The notes under the pieces were generated by a model. That model saw nothing but the letters and a program-made list of their open reading frames with translations. It ran no database searches and was not told the DNA's origin. From assembly GCA_029784795.1 (NCBI GenBank), contig JAFMAW010000041.1, positions 1-7,760 of the forward strand: a DNA stretch of 7,760 nucleotides, written 5' to 3'. The DNA is from Nitrososphaerota archaeon (GTDB lineage Archaea > Thermoproteota > Nitrososphaeria > Nitrososphaerales > UBA183). Every line of letters starts with the position of its first letter. The first letter of the stretch is position 1. Shown piece by piece: positions 1 to 5,061 of this stretch. A program made the position numbers and the translations under genes.

Positions 1-2
1 AG

Positions 3-824
3 GTCGTCTCCATTGGCCCCGGGGTCAAGGGAGTGGAGGAGGGTGCAGGGGTCCTGGTCTACCCGGTCCTCTCAGACGGGACCTGCGAATACTGCCGCCA
101 GGGGAGGCCAAACCTCTGCCTCGCCCGGGGGTTCATCGGAATCGCGACGGACGGGGGCTATGCCGAACTAGTGAAGGTCCCTGCCGCGAATCTCCTGCCT
201 CTCGGCGACCTTGACCCAAAGACCGCGGCGTCCCTCCCGGTCAACTTCGGAACGGCGTGGAACGGCCTCGTGACGAAGGCTGGGGTCGGCAAAGGAGACA
301 CCGTCCTGGTGTGGGGCGCCGCAGGGGGGCTCGGCCACGCTGCGGTTCAAATCGCAAAGCACTTCGGTGCCAGGGTCATCGCCGCCGTGGGGGACGCGAA
401 GAAAGCGCAGTTCTTGAAGTCGCTGGGCGCAGACGCTGTCCTCGACTCGAAGTCCCCAGACTTCGTCGAGAGGGTCCGTGCGCTCACCGACGGGCTCGGG
501 GCTTCAGTCGTCTTCGACCACGTAGGGGGGGACACCTGGCCGGCGAGCTTCGGCTCCCTGGCGAGGGGCGGGAGGATGTTGACCCTGGGACTCACTTCGG
601 GGCCCAAGTCAGAGGTCGACGTCCGCAGGGTGTATCAGGACGAGCTGAAGCTGATGGGGGTCTACGGCCAGTCCCGGGACGACCTCAGAAGGGTGATGGA
701 CCTGGCCGCGGCGGGGAGCCTGAAGCCGTCCATCTACGAGGCGCTCCCACTGCGCTCTGCAAGAGAGGCCCACGAGGCCATCGAGTCCCGCGAGGTGCAG
801 GGGAAGATCCTGCTTACGCCCTGA
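3..824 (+). CDS. Zinc-type medium-chain alcohol dehydrogenase / quinone oxidoreductase family protein (5' partial)
   Basis: This NAD(P)-dependent oxidoreductase belongs to the medium-chain dehydrogenase/reductase family. The reading frame is open to the left edge, so the N-terminal catalytic zinc ligands lie outside the window. Counting codons from position 3, residues 25-39 form the structural-zinc loop with the usual 3-3-8 spacing. Three cysteines are present (C28, C31, C39), but the first ligand is Asp25. Sulfolobus solfataricus ADH has Glu at that place, so a carboxylate ligand is plausible. A Rossmann dinucleotide motif, GAAGGLG, follows at about residues 105-111, then a typical C-terminal half ending in GKILLTP. 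An internal GTG at 33 is Val within a conserved strand, not a start. A TATA-driven gene begins 52 bases downstream, so the two are probably not one operon. The substrate cannot be told from the sequence. Confidence 0.9.
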   Translation, partial: VVSIGPGVKGVEEGAGVLVYPVLSDGTCEYCRQGRPNLCLARGFIGIATDGGYAELVKVPAANLLPLGDLDPKTAASLPVNFGTAWNGLVTKAGVGKGDTVLVWGAAGGLGHAAVQIAKHFGARVIAAVGDAKKAQFLKSLGADAVLDSKSPDFVERVRALTDGLGASVVFDHVGGDTWPASFGSLARGGRMLTLGLTSGPKSEVDVRRVYQDELKLMGVYGQSRDDLRRVMDLAAAGSLKPSIYEALPLRSAREAHEAIESREVQGKILLTP

Positions 825-844
825 CCCCGTCCGCCTGCGCTTCG

Positions 845-850
845 TTTATA
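845..850 (+). promoter_or_regulatory. TATA box (box A) for the HEAT-repeat gene
   Basis: TTTATA lies in the short gap after the dehydrogenase stop. Its first base is 32 bases upstream of the TTG at 877, the spacing expected if transcription starts at or just before the start codon. It is the only AT-rich run in a GC-rich gap. This is inference from spacing and composition. Confidence 0.6.
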
Positions 851-876
851 GGCCGAGCCGGGCCGGCTTCGCGAAG

Positions 877-1389
877 TTGTACACCAGCACCGTGGTCGAC
901 GACGAAGCCCACGCGATGAGGGTCATGAGAGGGATGGAAGAGGCCTGGGAGCGGAAGGACGAGTCGTATTTCATCGAGGTACTGAAGAGCGAGCCAAGCC
1001 TGGTCCTGCGCGTCCACGCCGTCTGCATCCTCGCCGAAGTCGGGGGGGAGAAGTCGGTGCCTACCCTGGCTGACGTGCTCCTGCACGACACCGACCCCCT
1101 GGTCAGGCATGAAGCGGCCTTTTCTCTCGGCCAGATCGGGCTATCGGAAGGCAACAGGGCGCTTGCAGAGGCTGTGGTTCACGACAGGGACCCCATTGTG
1201 AGGCATGAGTCAGCGGCGGCCCTCGGGTCTGTCGGGAGCGCCGACTCTGAGGATGTCCTCATGAAGGCCGAGTCCGACCCCGACGAGATGGTCAGGAATT
1301 CGGCGAAGGCCTCTCTCTTCAACATAAGGTTCCTGAAACAGTACTCTTCGGCGGGGGAGACGGCCAGGGACAGGGCGCCCCGGCCATAG
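877..1389 (+). CDS. Small HEAT-repeat protein with DOHH-like His-Glu motifs
   Basis: This 170-residue, all-helical protein is made of about four to five HEAT-type repeats, roughly residues 15-152. Two successive repeats carry the signature LVRHEAAFSLGQIG (His78-Glu79) and IVRHESAAALGSVG (His110-Glu111), 32 residues apart. Deoxyhypusine hydroxylase (DOHH), the di-iron enzyme that finishes hypusine on eIF5A, has His-Glu pairs in the same sequence context and with nearly the same spacing. It carries two pairs in each half, and this protein matches only one half. A preceding repeat has RVHAV without the Glu. A generic PBS-lyase HEAT-like scaffold remains the conservative alternative. The start is TTG at 877, chosen because it sits 32 bases from a TATA box; GTG 892 or ATG 916 would shorten the N-terminus. 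The C-terminal tail is charged and probably disordered. Confidence 0.85.
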   Translation: MYTSTVVDDEAHAMRVMRGMEEAWERKDESYFIEVLKSEPSLVLRVHAVCILAEVGGEKSVPTLADVLLHDTDPLVRHEAAFSLGQIGLSEGNRALAEAVVHDRDPIVRHESAAALGSVGSADSEDVLMKAESDPDEMVRNSAKASLFNIRFLKQYSSAGETARDRAPRP

Positions 1390-1398
1390 CGTCGAAGC

Positions 1399-1404
1399 CT
1401 TAAG
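1399..1404 (+). promoter_or_regulatory. TATA-like box A for the short-chain dehydrogenase gene
   Basis: CTTAAG is preceded by a purine-rich BRE-like stretch (CGAAGC). Its first base is 32 bases from the TTG start at 1431, the same spacing as the promoter of the preceding gene. It suggests a separate leaderless transcript despite the short 41-base gap. Confidence 0.5.
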
Positions 1405-1430
1405 TCGGGCGCTCGGGCTCGCCGGACCGC

Positions 1431-2180
1431 TTGAGGCTCGATGGAAAGAAGGCTCTGGTCACCGGATCCTCCCAGGGCATAGGGGCGGAGGTAGCAAAGC
1501 TATTCGCAAAGGAAGGCGCGACGGTGGTGGTCAACCACCGCGGCGGCAAGCCCCACGGTGAGCCTGTCCTGGACGCCATTCAGGCCGCCGGGGGGAAGGG
1601 CTTCGTCGTCCACGCGGACGTCTCCGACCAGTCGAGCGTCGACGCGATGTTCGTCGAAGTGAAAAGGAAGCTGGGGGGCCTTGACGTCCTTGTGAACGTC
1701 GCAGGCCTGGCCGACCCGAAGCTGTGGAACCTCGGCATAGGCGGCACCACCCTCGAGATGTGGGAGCGTGTCTTCGCTGTCGACGCCTTCGGCGCCTTCC
1801 TCTGCACCAAGGGAGCGGTCAGGCTGATGAAGCGGGGTTCGTCCATCGTCAACGTGGCGTCCACCCCTGCCCTTGTGGGCGACACCGAGGGCCTGGTCTA
1901 CGCCTCCGCCAAGGGGGCTGTGGTGTCCATGACCCGCATGCTGGCGAAGATGCTCGCTCCGAAGACAAGGGTGAACTGCATGGCGTTCGGGTCGATGGAG
2001 ACGACCTGGGTCGACTGGCTGAGCAGGGACCAGAAGCGTTCCTACATGGAGGCGATCCCGCTGGGCCGGTTCGGCAAGCCCTCTGAAGCCGCGAGCCTCG
2101 CCCTCTTCCTCGCGAGCGACGAGTCCAGCTTCATCACCGGGCAGATCATAGCGCTCGACGGCGGAGAAGCTATCCGCTAG
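1431..2180 (+). CDS. Short-chain dehydrogenase/reductase (SDR, FabG-like)
   Basis: This 249-residue classical SDR is a cytosolic NAD(P)H-dependent oxidoreductase of normal length. The dinucleotide motif TGSSQGIG spans residues 11-18, and Asp63-Val64 contacts adenine. The NNAG motif appears as NVAG (89-92). The catalytic Ser144, Tyr157 and Lys161 are present with canonical spacing (YASAK). The Asn usually found in the fourth helix (VNxxG) is Asp118 here. Arg37 after the second strand hints at NADP preference. The C-terminus ends in the usual FITGQIIALDGG segment. Alternatives are a 3-oxoacyl-ACP reductase-like enzyme or a sugar/polyol dehydrogenase; the substrate is unknown. The TTG start is forced because the nearby ATG at 1441 is out of frame and the glycine-rich loop begins only ten residues in. 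Its stop overlaps that of the convergent small gene. Confidence 0.92.
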   Translation: MRLDGKKALVTGSSQGIGAEVAKLFAKEGATVVVNHRGGKPHGEPVLDAIQAAGGKGFVVHADVSDQSSVDAMFVEVKRKLGGLDVLVNVAGLADPKLWNLGIGGTTLEMWERVFAVDAFGAFLCTKGAVRLMKRGSSIVNVASTPALVGDTEGLVYASAKGAVVSMTRMLAKMLAPKTRVNCMAFGSMETTWVDWLSRDQKRSYMEAIPLGRFGKPSEAASLALFLASDESSFITGQIIALDGGEAIR

Positions 2181-2392
2181 TCCCCGGCCGCCTGGTAGAG
2201 GCCCCCTGCCTCTTCTATCTTGGAGAGCGCGGCGTCGATGGTGTCCGACTCCGCCACCACCCCCTTCTCGAGCGCCCTCTTCCAGAGGCCGATGAAAATC
2301 TCAAGACCCTCCTTCACCTGCTGGTCCTTGCCGGCCTTGGTCTTCTCCAGTTCGCTAAGGTAGTCGCGGAGCGTCCTTCCCTCGGGGCTCAC
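2177..2392 (-). CDS. Small hypothetical protein, last gene of the decarboxylase operon
   Basis: This 71-residue acidic protein is predicted helical, and I do not recognise the family. The N-terminal half (LRDYLSELEKTKAGKDQQV) looks like an amphipathic helix, followed by EIFIGLWKRALEKG and a helical C-terminus. No membrane segment or cysteine is seen. The start is GTG at 2392, overlapping the decarboxylase stop as GTGA. This 4-base overlap is typical of translational coupling and argues strongly that the short frame is a real gene. The frame extends further upstream, but that part only shadows the decarboxylase gene. The stop TAG shares CTAG with the stop of the convergent dehydrogenase. A partner or regulatory role for the upstream enzyme would be only an inference from position. 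Confidence 0.72.
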   Translation of the reverse strand: MSPEGRTLRDYLSELEKTKAGKDQQVKEGLEIFIGLWKRALEKGVVAESDTIDAALSKIEEAGGLYQAAGD

Positions 2393-3336
2393 AGGATCCT
2401 CGCCTCCCCCCCGACACCGGAGAGGTAGGCCCTGTAACCGAGCTTCTCCATAGCGTTCAGAACCTTGCCCTGGTCCTTCTCGGAGGTATTGACGAAGACC
2501 GACGGCCCCGTCTGCATGGAGTAGTAGGCTTTCACCCCGCTGCTCCTCAGCTCCCGCACCTTCCTGATGATCCTGATGGAGTCCTCTGTCATTATTACGA
2601 GACCGCTGTCCCCGGTCATGGTCAGGCTGTGCAACTCGAGGGTGTCCCGCTCCGCCAGCCGCCCCACGGCGTCGAGGTCGTCCGCAAGGATGGCCCTCTC
2701 CATCTCGTCGCACCTCTTCTGGGCGGACTCGACCCTCGCACGGAAGAAAGGTGACGTGAGAACCTCCCTGTGGGCGTCCTCGGTCCTTACCCTCGACGGG
2801 AGGGGCACGATCACCATGCGCAGGTCCATGACCTTGGCGTCTGCGAACCTCTCAGCGTAGGTGTCCTCGTCCTCATCCCCCGCGTAGAGCCTCGAGAAGC
2901 CCCCTACCAGGGACCTGGAGGCCGAGGCGGCGAAGAGGCGGGCGGTCCTGGAAAGCTTGGTAAGGTCAGGGGCGCCCCCGACGAGGAGCCTCTGGCTGAG
3001 GAGGGTCAGCGCGGCGCCGGCCGAGGACGAATACCCTATCCCCTTCGCCTTCCCAGAGGGGACGTTGCGGCTGTCGATCCTGAAGTCGGTGACGCTCTTG
3101 GACGGGTCCAGCTTCTCGACCACTCCCTGAAGCCGCGAGTTGGCGGATTCGTTCAGCCTCCCTTCTATGTACACCCCCCCCTTCTGGGCGTCCGTGATTG
3201 ATGCCTCCGTCTTCATGCACGTCGTGTTGACCGAGATGCTGTCGTGGTAGGGGAGCCTCAGCGTCCAGTCCTTCAGGCCGTGATATTTCACCAGAGCCTG
3301 CATGGTGTACGCTTCCGCCCTGAGCTTGACCGCCAT
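2389..3336 (-). CDS. mvaD: Phosphomevalonate/diphosphomevalonate decarboxylase homolog with altered catalytic Asp
   Basis: This 315-residue GHMP-superfamily protein belongs to the mevalonate decarboxylase family and is closest in motif detail to the haloarchaeal phosphomevalonate decarboxylase. That enzyme makes isopentenyl phosphate for the isopentenyl phosphate kinase route. The N-terminal signature ALVKYHGLKD..LRLPYHDSISV (residues 14-36) includes the active-site Lys17. The Ser-rich ATP loop GYSSSAGAA (101-109) and SASRSLVGG (138-146) with Arg141 are intact. In the C-terminal YFSxDTGxxVYV-type motif, the catalytic Asp is replaced by Gln275 (YSMQTGPSVFV). Lys and Arg of the decarboxylase triad are thus present and Asp is absent. 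It may be a decarboxylase using other chemistry, a mevalonate kinase-like enzyme (the Thermoplasma mevalonate 3-kinase also lacks this Asp), or a repurposed paralog. ATG 3336 overlaps the DUF371 stop in TGATG; GTG 3339 is an alternative start giving GTGA. Confidence 0.9.
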   Translation of the reverse strand: MAVKLRAEAYTMQALVKYHGLKDWTLRLPYHDSISVNTTCMKTEASITDAQKGGVYIEGRLNESANSRLQGVVEKLDPSKSVTDFRIDSRNVPSGKAKGIGYSSSAGAALTLLSQRLLVGGAPDLTKLSRTARLFAASASRSLVGGFSRLYAGDEDEDTYAERFADAKVMDLRMVIVPLPSRVRTEDAHREVLTSPFFRARVESAQKRCDEMERAILADDLDAVGRLAERDTLELHSLTMTGDSGLVIMTEDSIRIIRKVRELRSSGVKAYYSMQTGPSVFVNTSEKDQGKVLNAMEKLGYRAYLSGVGGEARIL

Positions 3337-3797
3337 CACTCCACCTCTATCTCGAGTCTCCCCGTGGTCGAAGGGTCCCTCAGCAGCCTGACCATCTCCC
3401 GGGGGATGTCCTTCGCCGCCGCGCTCGCGCCCAGGACCAGCGTCCTGTCGCTCACGAATTCGCTCTTCCTGATCACGATGTCGTGGGGGTGTGACAGCTC
3501 GAGCCTGGGGTCCCCGCGCGCCTCGGCCTGGAAGGTATGCCCCCCGACGCTTATCCTGATCGTAACCCTCGCACCTGTCCTCCGGAGCCCTTCCTTGACC
3601 GCCTCGCTGACCCCGGAGCACCCCTTGTCCGCCCCGACCCCGATGATGCAGTCGCCGTTCTCTGTCAGGTGCTCTTCTGTGGTGACCTCCAACGTGGTCG
3701 GATGGGTAGACCTCACCATCGGGTGGCCCCGGAACTTCACCTCCTCCCTGGCGGCGCCCCTGCCTCGCGGAGACTGCGCTTCCCCGCCGATTGTCAT
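3336..3797 (-). CDS. DUF371 family archaeal protein, first gene of the decarboxylase operon
   Basis: This 153-residue cytosolic protein matches the archaeal DUF371 family, whose function is unknown to me. Its conserved segments occur in order: RGHP (23-26), THPTTLEVT (31-39), NGDCIIGVGADKG (47-59), and HPHDIVIRKSEF (103-114), followed by RTLVLGA and a C-terminal LEIEVE strand. The alternating strands suggest a compact beta-rich fold. The first about 17 residues are a basic extension before the domain. ATG 3797 is chosen; GTG 3800 directly before it is 32 bases from the TATA box and is equally possible. The TGA stop overlaps the ATG of the decarboxylase (TGATG), so co-transcription and translational coupling are likely. 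The position at the head of a mevalonate-type operon is the only functional hint. Confidence 0.88.
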   Translation of the reverse strand: MTIGGEAQSPRGRGAAREEVKFRGHPMVRSTHPTTLEVTTEEHLTENGDCIIGVGADKGCSGVSEAVKEGLRRTGARVTIRISVGGHTFQAEARGDPRLELSHPHDIVIRKSEFVSDRTLVLGASAAAKDIPREMVRLLRDPSTTGRLEIEVE

Positions 3798-3826
3798 CAC
3801 TGCAGCCCCGACCCTGCGACAACGCC

Positions 3827-3832
3827 TTTATA
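3827..3832. promoter_or_regulatory. Shared divergent TATA box
   Basis: TTTATA on the + strand reads TATAAA on the - strand. It is the only AT-rich run in the roughly 62-base gap between two divergent gene starts. Leftward, its distal base is 32 bases from GTG 3800 (35 from ATG 3797), with a BRE-like CGAAAC just upstream. Rightward, it is 36 bases from TTG 3863. The leftward orientation looks stronger because of the BRE. Use in both directions is inferred. Confidence 0.6.
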
Positions 3833-3862
3833 GTTTCGAGGAGTCGCCGGCCGAGAAAGCCC

Positions 3863-4114
3863 TTGACCACGGAGTATGAGCAGCTCCTTGCCCGCATGCT
3901 GGATGAGAAGAGGGCCAAGCTTGCGGAGCTGACGGGGAAGAAGGGGACCGGGAAGTCATCGGCAGCTCTCATGGCCGACATCAGGTTCTTGGAGGTGGAA
4001 CTCCAGCGATACCAGCAGGGGATGGCCCTGTTCAGGACGAAGAACCTCCCACGGGTGGGCAGGTGGGGGGTCCCCGAGGCAGAGGAACACAAGGAAGAAA
4101 CACAGCGGGCTTGA
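3863..4114 (+). CDS. Small charged hypothetical protein upstream of the cyclodeaminase-family gene
   Basis: This 83-residue protein is rich in Lys and Glu, and I do not recognise it. Residues 3-24 and 35-55 look like two amphipathic helices (EYEQLLARMLDEKRAKLAEL; ADIRFLEVELQRYQQGM) joined by a Gly/Lys/Ser linker, GKKGTGKSS. That resembles a helical hairpin or coiled coil. The linker superficially recalls a P-loop (GxxxxGKS: G25 to K31-S32 is offset), but it is not a convincing NTPase motif. The tail is hydrophilic. TTG 3863 is preferred because it lies 36 bases from the TATA box; ATG 3876 is in another frame. The frame opens further upstream, but that part crosses the promoter. Its TGA overlaps the next gene's start in TTGA, indicating coupling. 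Confidence 0.68.
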   Translation: MTTEYEQLLARMLDEKRAKLAELTGKKGTGKSSAALMADIRFLEVELQRYQQGMALFRTKNLPRVGRWGVPEAEEHKEETQRA

Positions 4115-5052
4115 CGCTCATACTGTCAGAGAAGGACGTCGAGGGCCTCCTCGATATGGACGGGGTGGTGGCCGCCGTCGAGGAAGCCTTCAGGAGGAAG
4201 GGGCTGGGCGAAGCAGAGAACTACATGCGGACCAGGACCAGGGGCGCGTCTTCGGTGCTGAACGTGATGCACGCCAACTTGCCGTACCTCGGCCGCGCTG
4301 GGCTGAAGGCATACCTCTCCTCGAAGTCAGGGACGAAGTTCGTGGTGGTCCTCTTCGACGCTGCCGACTCCACCCCCCTGGCGGTCATGGGGGCGGACAT
4401 GCTCGGGAGGTTCAGGACCGGGGCCGCCTCCGCCGTCGCGACGAAATACCTCTATCGCGAAGCTTCCGGGACGGTCGCCATCTTCGGCTCGGGGAGGCAG
4501 GCTCTGACCCAGGCCCTCGCCCTCCGGTCGGTCATGTCTGTGGACGAGGTACGCCTGTGGAGCCCAAACGACGCGCACCGCGAGGCATTCGCCCGGGCGC
4601 TGGCGGAGAAGGGCTTCCGAGCGAGGGCCTGCGGCTCCCCTGAAGAGGCGCTCAGGGGGGCGGTGGTGGCAACGACGATCACCTCGTCCCGCGAGCCCTT
4701 CCTAGACGGCGCTGCGCTGGGGGGAGTCGCTCACGCCAATATCTGCGGCGGCAACGTCCCCGCCCACGCGGAGATATCTGCAGATGCGGTCGCGTCCTTC
4801 CAGGCGGTGGTCGTGGACGACCTCCCCCAGGCCAAGTTCGAATATGGGGACCTGGTCAGGGCCGCGCAGGTCGGGAAGTTCTCCTGGGACTCGGCCATAG
4901 AATTGGGCGCAGTGGTCGCGGGGCGCCCGGTCCCCGAGGGACGGACCCTGTTCAAGTCCGGGGGCGCTGCAATCGAAGACGTCGCGGTAGCCAGCGCGCT
5001 CTACGAAGCGGCTAGAGCCGCCTCCGGGTTCCCTGACGTTAGACTGACCTGA
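4111..5052 (+). CDS. Ornithine cyclodeaminase / mu-crystallin family dehydrogenase
   Basis: This 313-residue enzyme of the OCD/mu-crystallin family has normal length. Members include ornithine cyclodeaminase, archaeal alanine dehydrogenase and ketimine/imine reductases, acting on amino acids with NAD(P). Family landmarks are the substrate Lys66 (AGLKAYLSS), RFRTGAASAVATKYL (100-114), the Rossmann loop AIFGSGRQA (123-131), HANICGGN (208-215), VVVDD (233-237) and TLFKSGGAAIEDVA (279-292). At the position that usually carries the catalytic Asp (GAD or GGD), this protein has Asn215, so true ornithine cyclodeaminase activity is doubtful. An amino-acid dehydrogenase or imine reductase is more likely. 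TTG 4111 starts inside the previous stop (TTGA) and places LILSEKDV at the N-terminus as usual for the family. An in-frame upstream extension overlaps the small gene and lacks family similarity. The stop lies 9 bases from the convergent thermosome stop. Confidence 0.9.
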   Translation: MTLILSEKDVEGLLDMDGVVAAVEEAFRRKGLGEAENYMRTRTRGASSVLNVMHANLPYLGRAGLKAYLSSKSGTKFVVVLFDAADSTPLAVMGADMLGRFRTGAASAVATKYLYREASGTVAIFGSGRQALTQALALRSVMSVDEVRLWSPNDAHREAFARALAEKGFRARACGSPEEALRGAVVATTITSSREPFLDGAALGGVAHANICGGNVPAHAEISADAVASFQAVVVDDLPQAKFEYGDLVRAAQVGKFSWDSAIELGAVVAGRPVPEGRTLFKSGGAAIEDVAVASALYEAARAASGFPDVRLT

Positions 5053-5061
5053 GTCCAGAAC

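Noticed and set aside
257..919. Rightward frame overlapping the alcohol dehydrogenase in another register
   Set aside because: The translation is Arg/Gly-rich, has no family motifs and shadows the clear dehydrogenase frame, continuing into the next gene's promoter.
2393..2713. Upstream extension of the 71-residue gene
   Set aside because: It shadows the decarboxylase gene in a different frame. The GTGA overlap at 2389-2392 gives a natural start instead.
3244..3879. Rightward frame antisense to DUF371 and the decarboxylase start
   Set aside because: It has no recognisable domain, and both genes below it have strong family motifs on the other strand.
3887..3960. P-loop NTPase motif in the 83-residue protein (GKKGTGKSS)
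   Set aside because: The GTGKSS stretch resembles a Walker A, but no beta-strand precedes it and no Walker B follows in so short a protein. It is better read as a linker between two helices.
3337..4092. Upstream extension of the decarboxylase reading frame, which would make a fusion of over 560 residues
   Set aside because: The extension runs out of frame through the DUF371 gene and across the divergent promoter, and its translation is Arg/Gly-rich. Family similarity starts just after ATG 3336.
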